Positions 27,562-36,370 of a stretch of DNA of 64,000 nucleotides are shown here, piece after piece. How positions within the stretch are numbered: the first letter of the stretch is position 1; every line of letters starts with the position of its first letter. The DNA comes from Aliihoeflea sp023389195. Lineage in GTDB: Bacteria > Pseudomonadota > Alphaproteobacteria > Rhizobiales > Rhizobiaceae. The notes beneath the pieces are model-generated. The model ran no database searches, was not told the origin of the DNA, and was given only the letters and a program-made list of their open reading frames with translations. The position numbers were made by a program, and so were the translations under genes. The stretch covers positions 34,363 through 98,362 of the forward strand of contig JAEWET010000008.1 in the NCBI GenBank assembly GCA_023389195.1, written 5' to 3'.

Positions 27562-28836
27562 TCAAGTACCGAAGAAGGACATTGCGGCGGCGAGCTCCGG
27601 CTTGTTCGTTGCCGCCCGCGCAAGATCGGTCCCCTCCATGATCGCGTCCCAGGCCTGCCGCAGGCTGCGGATGCCGGCCGCCGGGCCGTCGGGATGGGCG
27701 AGAATGCCGCCGCCAGCCATGAACATGAAATCGGCTGATCTCGCCGCTTCGGCCGTGCGCGGCAGCGTACCGGCCCACTGACCGGAGGAAAAAGCCGGCA
27801 GCACGGCATCCGACGCGTCCGGCGCGTCCGTCGCCAAGGGCAGCAGACAGCGCCTGGCAGCCTCTTCAACCTCGCTCGCCGCATCGGAAAACTTGCCGCC
27901 GATACCATGGACATGCATGTGGTCGACGCCCGCAAGCCGGTAGAGCGCCTGATAGGCGTCGAAGCCGATGCCGAGCATCGGATGGCGCGCGAAGGCGCCG
28001 AAGCCGTTGCGATGGCCATGCAGCGCAAGCGGTGTCGAGCGGCGCAAGGTCTGCGTCCCCGAAAGTCCGCACCAGTTGAGGCTCGCCATCACGCACGAGC
28101 CCCCCTCCCGCTCGACGAGATCGGCGTGGCGCCGCATGGCGTCCGTCTCGTCGGTCACGTTGAAGGCAACCATCACGTCGCGGCCGGTGCGATCCCGATA
28201 GGCCCGCACCTTCGCCATCACCGCCGGCACGCGCGCGGCAAGCGGCGCGTGGTCGGGGTCGGCGCAGATTTCGTCGTCCTTGATGAAGTTGACCCCCGCC
28301 TCGCACAACAGCGCAACCAGGTCGGCGATCTCGCCGGGCGACATGCCGACATTGGGCTTCAGGATCGTGCCGAAGATCGGCCGACCTGCCACGCCGAGCC
28401 TGCGGCGCGTGCCTTCGACGCCGAGGCGCGGTCTATCGAACCGCTCGCGATAGGCCTGCGAAACCGCCACATCGACCAGCCGCAGCCCCGTCACCTCGCC
28501 GAGGTCGTAAAGATTGCCGGCGACGGTCGAAGCCAGCGTCGGCAGGTTCGCGCCGACATTGGCCACCGGATACGAGATGCGCACATGCGCCCGCCGCCAC
28601 GGTCCCGTCGCGCCCTTGCGCTCCAGATAGGCGCTCGCAAGGCTCGGCTCCGCTGCCGCCTCGATCTCCTCGACCGCCAGCACGCGCGCTGCCGCGCGTG
28701 CGCGCAACGCGTCGGTTTCGCCGGCAACCCGCACGAACGTGCCGCTGCTCTGCTCGCCCGCCATGATCGCCGCGACCGCAGCCGGGTCGAGCGGCGTCTC
28801 GATCAGATAGGAGGCCTCGATCGTCTGGTCGTCCAT
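27562..28836 (-). CDS. RuBisCO-like protein (RLP)
   Basis: A 424-residue relative of the RuBisCO large subunit. By comparison with RuBisCO: Lys160 in LKPNVG matches catalytic K175, while the K177 position is Asn162; Lys186-Asp187-Asp188-Glu189 matches the carbamylated-lysine metal site K201-D203-E204; His275-Arg276 matches H294-R295; Lys315 in GIGGKF matches loop-6 K334; MAGGGILAHPDG is the phosphate-site region. The metal site is therefore intact but CO2-fixing residues are not all kept, as in RLPs that act on acid-sugar phosphates (OiaX/OiaT-type decarboxylase or hydrolase in apiose catabolism). The kinase next to it would supply the phosphorylated substrate. Confidence 0.93.
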   Translation of the reverse strand: MDDQTIEASYLIETPLDPAAVAAIMAGEQSSGTFVRVAGETDALRARAAARVLAVEEIEAAAEPSLASAYLERKGATGPWRRAHVRISYPVANVGANLPTLASTVAGNLYDLGEVTGLRLVDVAVSQAYRERFDRPRLGVEGTRRRLGVAGRPIFGTILKPNVGMSPGEIADLVALLCEAGVNFIKDDEICADPDHAPLAARVPAVMAKVRAYRDRTGRDVMVAFNVTDETDAMRRHADLVEREGGSCVMASLNWCGLSGTQTLRRSTPLALHGHRNGFGAFARHPMLGIGFDAYQALYRLAGVDHMHVHGIGGKFSDAASEVEEAARRCLLPLATDAPDASDAVLPAFSSGQWAGTLPRTAEAARSADFMFMAGGGILAHPDGPAAGIRSLRQAWDAIMEGTDLARAATNKPELAAAMSFFGT

Positions 28837-28843
28837 GCCGGCC

Positions 28844-29383
28844 TCAGATGGCGGAAAGGTCGGGGAACGGGCGAACCGGGTCGCGCCCGTCCCAATCCTG
28901 CGACGCCGTTCGGATCATGTCGAACATCCGGCCTTTCGGCCCCATCACCTCCGAAAGCTCGATGACGGTCCCCGGATGCGCCTCGCGGTCGAAATAGGCA
29001 AAGCGGCCGTTCGCGCCCACCTGTCCGCTCATCTGAACGTTGAAGCCGGCTCCTTCCATGCGTGCAAGGTCGGCATCGTAGTCCTGCGTCCAGTAGGCGA
29101 CATGCTGCAATCCGCGATGTCCGGCCTGCATGAAATCGCGATACATGGACGGCGCGCCGTTGCGCGTCTGGATCAGCTCGACCTGCATCGGCCCGCTATT
29201 GGCGAGTGCGACGGAGTTGTGGACCTCGTGCGCCTCTCCGCCGTAGCGATAGTTCTCGATCGGCACCTTGGGATTGTAGAACCAGGGGCCGACGCCCATC
29301 ACCTCGTGCCAGTGCGCCATCGCCGCCTCGATGTCGTCGACGACATAGCCGAGCTGGCGGATCGAGCCGAGAAGTCTGCTCAT
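28844..29383 (-). CDS. VOC-family (glyoxalase-fold) protein
   Basis: A 179-residue vicinal-oxygen-chelate protein: IRQLGYVVDDIEAAMAHWHE at the N-terminus, QVELIQ, GLQHVAYWTQDYDADLARM and TVIELSE are the paired beta-alpha-beta motifs carrying putative metal ligands (His, Gln/Glu). It resembles methylmalonyl-CoA epimerase-like and dioxygenase-like VOC proteins without matching one clearly. It lies between the TRAP permease (10-base gap) and the RuBisCO-like gene (7-base gap), so an isomerase or epimerase role in the same pathway is plausible. Confidence 0.85.
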   Translation of the reverse strand: MSRLLGSIRQLGYVVDDIEAAMAHWHEVMGVGPWFYNPKVPIENYRYGGEAHEVHNSVALANSGPMQVELIQTRNGAPSMYRDFMQAGHRGLQHVAYWTQDYDADLARMEGAGFNVQMSGQVGANGRFAYFDREAHPGTVIELSEVMGPKGRMFDMIRTASQDWDGRDPVRPFPDLSAI

Positions 29384-29393
29384 CTTGAGTACC

Positions 29394-30671
29394 TTACTGC
29401 GTCAGGAGTTTGGGGAGCCATGTCGCGACGGCCGGGACCGTGGTCACGACGAGCAGCGACAGGAGAAGCGGGATGAAGAAGGGCATCACCCCCCGGATCA
29501 CCGCATGGACCGGCATCTTGCCGACGATCGACACCATGTAGAGGCTCATGCCGACCGGCGGGGTCAAAAGGCCGATCATCAGGTTGAGGACGAACACGAT
29601 GCCCAATTGCAGCGGATCGACGCCCGCCGCATGCAGCGCCGGCGCCACGATCGGCGCGATGATCAGGATCGCGGCGATGGATTCGAGGAACATGCCGACG
29701 ACGAGCAGCAGCAGATTGACGAGGAACAGCAGCACGAGCGGGTTGTCAGACAGGCCGAGCAGGAACGCCCCTGCCCGCGCCGGCACCTGGTCGAGCGTCA
29801 GCACCCAGGCGAACACGGCCGCCGTCGCGACGATGAAGAGGATGCTCGCCGTCGCGTCCACCGTGTCGCGCAGGCTGTCCCAAACACCGCGCAAGGTGAG
29901 CGTCCGGTAGACGACGAAGCCGATCACGAGCGCGTAAGCCACGGTCACGCCGGCGACTTCCGTCGGCCCGAAATAGCCGCTGAGGAGCCCGCCGATCAGG
30001 AGGATGGGCGCGAAGAGAGCCGGCGACGAGATCAACGCCTTGCGGGCAACCGCGCGAAGCGAAGGGCTCACCGTGTCGCGCGGCAGGTCGTAGAGCCGTC
30101 CCATGACGAAGACCTGAAGCATCAGGAAGAGCGTGATCACCAGCGCGGGCACGATGCCGGCGATCAGAAGCTGCACGGCCGAGACGTTGGTGACGCTCGC
30201 ATAGATGATGATGGGGATGGACGGCGGGAAGATCGGACCGATCGTTGCGGCCGCGATGGTGATGCCGGCGGCGAAGTTCTTCTTGTAGCCCTGCGCGGTC
30301 ATCTGGTCGATCTGGATCTTGCCGAGCGCGCCGATGTCGGCGAGCGCGGCGCCGGAGACGCCCGAAAAGATCAGGCTGACGAGGATCGACACCTGCGCCA
30401 CCGCGCCGCGGATGCGCCCGACCAGGAGCCGGACAAGGTCGAAGATATGGGTCGTCACGCCCATCGCGTTGAGCAGGCTCGCCGCCAGGATGAACAGCGG
30501 AACGGCCAGGAGCGGCGTCGAATCCAGCGCGTTGACCGCCCGTTGCGCCAGGACGTGGACCGGAAGGTCGAACGCAACGATCGCGATCGCCGACGACAGA
30601 CCGAGCGCGACCGCGATCGGCGCGCCGCTCAAGAGCGCTACGACGAAGACGAGGATGAGGAGAAGGCTCAT
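29394..30671 (-). CDS. TRAP transporter large permease, DctM type
   Basis: A 425-residue permease with about 12 membrane helices. DctM-type text includes FSGVSGAALADIGALG near residue 95, IGPIFPPSIPIIIYA near 150 and NLMIGLLTPPVGMSLY near 370. It overlaps the small subunit gene by four bases (ATGA). It carries the substrate delivered by the DctP-type protein. Confidence 0.93.
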   Translation of the reverse strand: MSLLLILVFVVALLSGAPIAVALGLSSAIAIVAFDLPVHVLAQRAVNALDSTPLLAVPLFILAASLLNAMGVTTHIFDLVRLLVGRIRGAVAQVSILVSLIFSGVSGAALADIGALGKIQIDQMTAQGYKKNFAAGITIAAATIGPIFPPSIPIIIYASVTNVSAVQLLIAGIVPALVITLFLMLQVFVMGRLYDLPRDTVSPSLRAVARKALISSPALFAPILLIGGLLSGYFGPTEVAGVTVAYALVIGFVVYRTLTLRGVWDSLRDTVDATASILFIVATAAVFAWVLTLDQVPARAGAFLLGLSDNPLVLLFLVNLLLLVVGMFLESIAAILIIAPIVAPALHAAGVDPLQLGIVFVLNLMIGLLTPPVGMSLYMVSIVGKMPVHAVIRGVMPFFIPLLLSLLVVTTVPAVATWLPKLLTQ

Positions 30672-31189
30672 TGGGCTGGAAGCTCCGCGACGACGGGGCG
30701 TTCACCGCGCACGAGCACGACGAGACGCAGCATGGTGACGAGCGCGAGGAGCAGGAAGCCGACCACCGCCGGCGCATAGACGAACCAGTTCGTCAGTCCC
30801 ATCGCCGGCGTCGCGAACTTGCCTGCCCGCAGGAGGAACGCCTGCAGCGCGAACAGCATGAAGGCCGCAAAGCCGAGCACCATCAGTTCGGCCGCGACCA
30901 GCACGATCCGCCGCGCACGTGGCTTCAGCAGCATCGGCACCATGTCGACCGCGACATGCTGGCCCCGAAGGGCGAGCAGCGGCACGGCGAGAAAGACGAT
31001 CGCGATGCCGCTGACCCGCGAGAGCTCGTCCGCCCACGGCATGCCGACATTGAAGACGTTGCGGCCGATGACCTGCCCGACGACGCATAAGGTCATGACG
31101 ATCAGGAAAAGGATCGCCAGGAAGCGGCAGCAGAGCGACGCGGCTTCCAGAGCGCGTCCGGCCCGTCCGGAAGCGGCGTTTGCGTCCAT
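30668..31189 (-). CDS. TRAP transporter small permease, DctQ type
   Basis: A 173-residue protein with four hydrophobic helices (about residues 22-42, 57-75, 92-112 and 133-155) and the DctQ pattern WADELSR near residue 57. It partners the DctM-type subunit, whose start overlaps its stop. It lies 25 bases after the binding-protein gene. Confidence 0.9.
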   Translation of the reverse strand: MDANAASGRAGRALEAASLCCRFLAILFLIVMTLCVVGQVIGRNVFNVGMPWADELSRVSGIAIVFLAVPLLALRGQHVAVDMVPMLLKPRARRIVLVAAELMVLGFAAFMLFALQAFLLRAGKFATPAMGLTNWFVYAPAVVGFLLLALVTMLRLVVLVRGERPVVAELPAQ

Positions 31190-31214
31190 CTTGTGAAGCT
31201 CCCCGGTCGTGCGT

Positions 31215-32249
31215 TCAGGAAATCGCGGCGATCTTTGCGTAGAGGTCGCCGTACTTTTCCCCGAAACGTTCCTCGACGAGCGTGCTGACGGACTCGCGGA
31301 AAGCGTCGACGTCGAGGCCGTCCTCCGGTCCGATCACCGTCATGCCGGCATCGCGCAGCGCCTGCGTGTCCTTTTCCTCATTGTCCTCGATCGCACTGGT
31401 CGCGCGATCGCGGATTTCGGCTGACGCGGCCGTCACGGCCTCCTTGTGCGCGTCCGACAGGCCCTGCCAGGCATCCTCGTTCATGACGACGACTTCGGCA
31501 TTGGACATGTGGCCTGTCAGCATGAGATGCGACTGCACCTCGTAGAGCTTGACGGTGAGGATGACGTTGACCGGGTTTTCCTGCCCGGCCACCACGCCGG
31601 TCGCCAGCGCGGTCGGCACCTCGGACCAGTCGACGGGAACTGGAGCGGCGCCCATTCCCTCGATCGCTGTCGTATAGATCGGGAACGGCACCGCGCGGAT
31701 TTTCTCGCCGGCAAGGTCGGCGGGTGACAGCACTGCCTTGTTGGCCGTCAGGTTCCGGCGGCCGAAGTAATGCGCGTAGATCACGCGGCAGTTGGCAGCG
31801 TCGATGAGGCCCTGGTTGAGTTCCTGCATGACCGGCGAATTGACGTCCATCACCTTCATCAGGTGATCGATGTCGCGGTAGAGATAGGGCGTGTCGAGTG
31901 CCTGGAATGGCTCGTAGAGCGCCCCGATGCCGCCCGCCGTATTGTGCGAGAAGGCGATCGTGCCGAGCGACACCGCTTCGGCAAGCTCCTGCAGCTTGCC
32001 GAGCTGCGAGGACGGATAGACGTCGACCTTGATGTCGCCGCCCGAATGCTTGCCGACCGCCTCGGCGAACCAGTCGGCCTGCGCCCCGGCGACGCTCGCC
32101 GGCTCGTTGTTGTGGCCGTAGCGCAAGGTCAGCGACTGCGCACGCAGGATCGAGGGCATCATCAGCGTCGCACCCGCGCCGAAGCCGAGTGCAAGCGCCG
32201 AGCGGCGGCTGATCGAATGCCGTGCGGGTGAAATCGTTCGTTCGGTCAT
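31215..32249 (-). CDS. TRAP transporter substrate-binding protein, DctP type
   Basis: A 344-residue periplasmic protein with a Tat-like signal (SRRSALALGFGAGATLMMPSIL) and the DctP fold: LRYGHNNEPASV, DVYPSSQLGKLQELAEAVSLG and VRAVPFPIYTTAIEGMGAAP-like segments that include the arginine contacting a carboxylate. The ATG at 32249 follows GGGAGGGACCG; the longer frame lacks support. It heads the operon dctP-dctQ-dctM-VOC-RLP-kinase and probably binds an acid sugar. Confidence 0.92.
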   Translation of the reverse strand: MTERTISPARHSISRRSALALGFGAGATLMMPSILRAQSLTLRYGHNNEPASVAGAQADWFAEAVGKHSGGDIKVDVYPSSQLGKLQELAEAVSLGTIAFSHNTAGGIGALYEPFQALDTPYLYRDIDHLMKVMDVNSPVMQELNQGLIDAANCRVIYAHYFGRRNLTANKAVLSPADLAGEKIRAVPFPIYTTAIEGMGAAPVPVDWSEVPTALATGVVAGQENPVNVILTVKLYEVQSHLMLTGHMSNAEVVVMNEDAWQGLSDAHKEAVTAASAEIRDRATSAIEDNEEKDTQALRDAGMTVIGPEDGLDVDAFRESVSTLVEERFGEKYGDLYAKIAAIS

Positions 32250-32386
32250 CGGTCCCTCCCATGACGTGTTTTGATGACATCGGCGGCGCGCGCCACTTCG
32301 CAACCATCTCCCGGCGCGCCCCTCTTGACAGCAGGCTAGGAACGATGATGCTTCAGGTCAATTGCCATTTTTTGAGGGTTTTTGAG
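32250..32386. promoter_or_regulatory. Divergent control region of dctP operon and LacI-type gene
   Basis: This 137-base gap carries TTGACA (32325-32330, + strand) and, on the minus strand, TTGACC (32361-32356) spaced 17 bases from TAGCCT (32338-32333), a candidate dctP promoter. The motif TTTTTGAGG occurs twice in direct repeat (32369-32377 and 32379-32387) next to the regulator start. No clean LacI palindrome was found, so operator assignment is open. Confidence 0.4.
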
Positions 32387-33472
32387 GTGACCGCATTTTC
32401 TGGACCGATCGCGGCCGTGTCCATGGCTGACGTGGCGCGGACCGCCGACGTCTCGCTCGCCACGGTCGATCGCGTGCTGAACCGCCGCAAGGGCGTCAAG
32501 CCCCGCACGGTCGAGCGCGTCCTTCAGGCAGCGCTAAACCTCGGCTATCTGAGCGAGGGTGAGCAGGCCAGTCTTGCCGCCCCGCGCCCGCTCAACGTCG
32601 CGTTTCTCCTGCCGATGGGCGGCAATCCCTTTTTCCGCCTGCTCGGCGAAAAGGTGCGCGACCTCGCCGCAGCGAACGTCCCGGACCAGCCGCATCTGCG
32701 CTGCTTCTTCATCGAAAGCTTCGACGCCGGCGCGCTCGCCGCCGCGATCAGGCACCACGCAGCCTGGGCCGACGGCATCGCCTTCATGGCGATAGACCAC
32801 CCCCTCGTGCGCGAGGCGGTGGAGGAGATTTCCGCCGCCGGCCGCCGCGTCATCACCATCGTTTCGGACCTGCAGCATCCCGGCCGCGACGCCTATGTCG
32901 GCCTCGACAACCAGGCCGCCGGGCGCACCGCCGGCTATCTCCTCGGCCGTTTCTGCCGCGCGCATTCCGGCAGCGTCGCGCTCGTCGCGGGAAGCCGCAA
33001 CTACCGCGCCCATGCCGAGCGCGAGATGGGCTTTCTCGGGCTTCTGGAAGAAGCATTCCCGCAACTGCGCGTCGTCGGCATGCGCGAAGGCCATGACGAC
33101 CGCGACGAGAACCACCGTCTCGCGCTGGCCCTCATCGAACAGAACCCCGATCTCGTCGGCATCTACAATGTCGGCGGCTCGTCCGATGGCATCGCGCGCG
33201 CCCTGCGCGAGCGCGGCAGGAGCGGCGATGTCGTCTTCATCGGTCATGGGCTCACACCCGACACCCGCAGGCTCCTGATCGACGGCGCCATGGACGCCGT
33301 CATCAATTCGGACCCCGATGCGCTCCTGGCGCAGGTCCTGCGGACCTTCACCGCCCTCCAGCGCAACCCGTCCGTCCCCATCGTCCCAGTGATGAAGATG
33401 GATGTCATCTTCCGCGAGAACATCCCCGCTTTGCAATCGCTGTCCGCCGGCGATCCGTCTGCTCGGCGTTAG
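32387..33472 (+). CDS. LacI-family transcriptional regulator
   Basis: A 361-residue regulator with an N-terminal LacI helix-turn-helix (SMADVARTADVSLATVDRVL) followed by a type-1 periplasmic-binding-like sensor domain (NVAFLLPMGGNPFFRLLGEK, GLDNQAAGRTAGYLLGR, FIGHGLTPDTRRLL). The GTG at 32387 has GAGGG eight bases upstream; ATGs at 32345/32348 and 32423 are alternatives. It is divergent from the TRAP-RLP operon and probably represses it until an acid sugar or intermediate binds. Confidence 0.88.
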   Translation: MTAFSGPIAAVSMADVARTADVSLATVDRVLNRRKGVKPRTVERVLQAALNLGYLSEGEQASLAAPRPLNVAFLLPMGGNPFFRLLGEKVRDLAAANVPDQPHLRCFFIESFDAGALAAAIRHHAAWADGIAFMAIDHPLVREAVEEISAAGRRVITIVSDLQHPGRDAYVGLDNQAAGRTAGYLLGRFCRAHSGSVALVAGSRNYRAHAEREMGFLGLLEEAFPQLRVVGMREGHDDRDENHRLALALIEQNPDLVGIYNVGGSSDGIARALRERGRSGDVVFIGHGLTPDTRRLLIDGAMDAVINSDPDALLAQVLRTFTALQRNPSVPIVPVMKMDVIFRENIPALQSLSAGDPSARR

Positions 33473-33515
33473 ACCAGCCTCCGCGCTTGCCGGTTCTAAA
33501 TTCGACCCAACCGGT

Positions 33516-35477
33516 TCAATGGCGGACACGGGCACCGCGGGACAGAAGGTAGATGAGATAGGGGCCCCCGATCAGCGAGGCGAAAAGCCCGACGGGGAGC
33601 TGATAGGGAAACGCGACCATTCGTGCCAGCCAGTCGGACACGACCATCAGCCCCGCCCCCAGCAGAATCGCCCCGAGAAGGTGTTCGCGCGCACGGCCAA
33701 GGCCCATGAGACGAGCCAGATGCGGCGCGATGAGGCCGATGAAGGAGAGCGGGCCGACGAACATCGCCGCGGCGGCCGTCATCAGCGCGGCGAGCAGCAC
33801 GATGGAGAAGCGGGCGCGTTTCAGTGGAACGCCAAGGCTTCTCGCCGTCTCCCCGCCGAGCGGCAGGATGTCGAGCCAGCGCACTGCAAGGAATGCGGGG
33901 GAAACGAGGATCACGGCCAGGGCGAGTGCCGTCCAGGCCTGCGTCGGGTCGGCCTGCGCGGTCGAACCCGTCAGCCAGGTCAAAAGCGTGTAGGAGGTCG
34001 CGTTGCCCATCGCGATGACGGCGGTGATGACCGCGCTTGCGGCGGCACCGATCGCCACGCCGCCCAAAAGCAGGCGCTCGGGTCCGAACTTGCCGCGCGC
34101 GGCGACCCCGAGGATCAGCAGCAGCGCGCCGAGCGCGCCGGCCGCGGCACCTGCAAGCTGCCAGAACAGGCCTGCGGCGGCGTTGAAAAGCAGGACGGCA
34201 GTGAGCCCTGCGCCCGCCCCCGTTCCCACACCAAGCACTTCGGGACTTGCCAGCGGGTTGCCGGTCAGGCGCTGGACCATCACCCCCGCGGCGGCAAGCA
34301 TCGCGCCGGCCGCTGCGGCAACGGCGATCCGCGGCGCGCGCCATTGCGACAGGTCCGCGAGGAGACTGCCGGTAGCGACACTCCACCCTTCGGGACCGGC
34401 TCCGACAAGGAGGGCGACGAGAGCGGCCGCAACACAGCTCACCAGCGCCAGGGCGAGCATCAAGGCCGGCTTTGCCGCGCGGCGCGACGCCGTCATCGGC
34501 GCGGTGAGCGACGGCCATTCCATCATGCGCAACCGTGGCAAGATCCACAGCAGCAGCGGGCCGCCGAGAAGCGCGGTTGCGGCGCCCGTCGGCAGACGCT
34601 CGCCGCCGACGCCCGAGAACGCCTGAACCAGACCGTCGGTCAGCCACAGCAGGATCGCGCCGATCAGCGGCGCGGCGACGATGCGCTGGGCGAGCGTTCG
34701 CGCACCGGAAAGCGTCGCCAGCGCCGGCGCGGCGAGGCCGACGAAGCCGATGACGCCGACCGCCGCAACGACGGTCGTCGCAATCCAGACCGCAAGCGCG
34801 ACGATGGCGAAGCGGCTGGCATGAAGCGCGACGCCGAGGCTGCGCGCCGAGGCGTCGTCGAGACCGAGGATGGCGAGAGGTCGCAAGAGCAGGATGGCAG
34901 CCACAAGTCCGATCGCGAGCCGCGAGCCGATCGTAAAAGCCGGGTCCCAGCTTTGCTGGACGAGCGAACCGCCGCCCCAGATGAAAAGCGAGAACAGATA
35001 GTCGCCATTGGCAAGGATGAGCGCGGCACTTGCTGCGTTGGCCGTCAGCGCCACCATCATGCCCGCGAGAACGACGGAGACCGGCTCGAGCCCGCGTCGC
35101 CATGTCAGTGCCAGAATGATCGCGACCGCTCCGATACCACCCGCAAAGGCAACGAATGCGACGGACCAGCCCATCAGCGCCGGGGCGAACAGCGTCGCGA
35201 GCGCCATCGCAAGCTGCGCGCCGGCGGAGATGCCGAGCGTCGAGGGTTCGGCCAGTGCGTTGCGCAACACCCGCTGCAGCAGGAGGCCGGCGAGGCCCAG
35301 CGCCGCGCCGGCAAGGATGGCGACGGCAGCGCGCGACAGGATCGCGTTTTCAAGGATGACCCACTGCAAGGCGTCCTCGCCCTGCGGCCACGACATGGCG
35401 ACCTTCCACGCGAACAAAAGCGCGGCCAGCACCGCCATTGCCACCCACGGCACGAGCACGACGCGTCCGGCCGTCAT
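33516..35477 (-). CDS. Siderophore ABC transporter permease, FhuB type (duplicated)
   Basis: A 653-residue inner-membrane permease made of two FecCD units in tandem, as in FhuB. The first half contains GAALGLAGLLLQRVLRNALA, PSTLGISAGAQLA; the second half repeats the pattern (AAAGVMVQRLTGNPLASPEVLGV, and GLIAPHLARLMG near the end). About 18-20 helices are expected. The ATG at 35477 overlaps the binding-protein stop (ATGA). It imports an iron(III)-siderophore, probably a hydroxamate, with the adjacent ATPase and binding protein. Confidence 0.92.
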   Translation of the reverse strand: MTAGRVVLVPWVAMAVLAALLFAWKVAMSWPQGEDALQWVILENAILSRAAVAILAGAALGLAGLLLQRVLRNALAEPSTLGISAGAQLAMALATLFAPALMGWSVAFVAFAGGIGAVAIILALTWRRGLEPVSVVLAGMMVALTANAASAALILANGDYLFSLFIWGGGSLVQQSWDPAFTIGSRLAIGLVAAILLLRPLAILGLDDASARSLGVALHASRFAIVALAVWIATTVVAAVGVIGFVGLAAPALATLSGARTLAQRIVAAPLIGAILLWLTDGLVQAFSGVGGERLPTGAATALLGGPLLLWILPRLRMMEWPSLTAPMTASRRAAKPALMLALALVSCVAAALVALLVGAGPEGWSVATGSLLADLSQWRAPRIAVAAAAGAMLAAAGVMVQRLTGNPLASPEVLGVGTGAGAGLTAVLLFNAAAGLFWQLAGAAAGALGALLLILGVAARGKFGPERLLLGGVAIGAAASAVITAVIAMGNATSYTLLTWLTGSTAQADPTQAWTALALAVILVSPAFLAVRWLDILPLGGETARSLGVPLKRARFSIVLLAALMTAAAAMFVGPLSFIGLIAPHLARLMGLGRAREHLLGAILLGAGLMVVSDWLARMVAFPYQLPVGLFASLIGGPYLIYLLSRGARVRH

Positions 35478-36367
35478 GATGCCGGCCACCCGGACATGGC
35501 GGCCTCGATCAACCGCGCGAAGCGGCGAGCCGAGGGAAGTCCACCGAAATGGTTGACCGGGGCGATGCTCGAGACCCGTCCCTCGCGCACGGCTGGCAGC
35601 GCGTTCCAGATGGCGTTGCGCGGTAGGCCGCGTGCGACTTCCGGTGGCGACGGCTCGACGATGATGATCCCGGCCTCCGGCACGCGGGCCAGCACCTCGA
35701 TGCCGACCGGCGCCGCCGCGCTGTAGCTCGTCGTATCCGACCACGCGTTCTCAAGCCCGAGCCGGCCGAGCAACTCGCCAAGCATCGAGTCGCCGCCGAA
35801 GGCCCGGAAATGCCGGGAATCGCCAAGGCTGATGACGAAGACCGGCCGGCCGCCATGCGCCGCGAGCGCTTCACGCCGCCGCGCGATCTCCCCGGCCGTC
35901 TCATCGACATAGGCGCGTGCAGTGCCGGCTATCCCCAATGCCTCGCCCAGCCTCAGCGTCGAAGACTCGACGAGTGCATAGGGCGGCGTCCTCGCCTCGT
36001 AGACCGGAAGGCTGAGCACGGGCGCGATGCGCTCAAGTTGCGGGCGCTGATAGTCGTAGAACTGCGAAATCGCGATGAGGTCGGGAGCGACCTGCCGCAG
36101 CATCTCGAAATTCGGCGATCCGCGCAGGCCGAGATCGGCGACCGTGCCGGGAAGTTCGGGTTCCACGACGAGCGAGCGATACTGGATGAGTTCGCTCGCC
36201 GCGGCCGGCACCACGCCCAGCGCCAGAGATGTCTCGAGCAGCGCCCAGTCGATGATGGCGAGTTGACGGGGGGCGGCATCCGCGCGCGTTGCGGCCAGCG
36301 CCGCCGCGCCTGCGGCCAGAAAGGCGCGACGCGTCATCGCTGCAACGGGTCGGTGCACATCCGGCAT
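35474..36367 (-). CDS. Iron-siderophore ABC transporter substrate-binding protein, FhuD type
   Basis: A 297-residue periplasmic binding protein with a Tat-like or Sec signal (MTRRAFLAAGAAALAATRADA) beginning at Met11, and the Peripla_BP_2 fold: IIDWALLETSLALGVVPAA, DLGLRGSPNFEMLRQVAPDL, GGDSMLGELLGRLGLENAW. This matches FhuD rather than heme- or vitamin B12-binding proteins. It lies three bases after the ATPase stop and overlaps the permease gene. Confidence 0.88.
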   Translation of the reverse strand: MPDVHRPVAAMTRRAFLAAGAAALAATRADAAPRQLAIIDWALLETSLALGVVPAAASELIQYRSLVVEPELPGTVADLGLRGSPNFEMLRQVAPDLIAISQFYDYQRPQLERIAPVLSLPVYEARTPPYALVESSTLRLGEALGIAGTARAYVDETAGEIARRREALAAHGGRPVFVISLGDSRHFRAFGGDSMLGELLGRLGLENAWSDTTSYSAAAPVGIEVLARVPEAGIIIVEPSPPEVARGLPRNAIWNALPAVREGRVSSIAPVNHFGGLPSARRFARLIEAAMSGWPAS

Positions 36368-36370
36368 CGC

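Noticed and set aside
32345..32350. ATG-ATG as start of the LacI-type gene
   Set aside because: Possible, but the GTG at 32387 has a better-placed GAGGG and a family-like N-terminus; kept as alternative only.
33402..35726. A 774-codon plus-strand frame opposite the FhuB-like gene
   Set aside because: Low-complexity Arg/Gln/Glu text without motifs; the minus-strand permease is clear.
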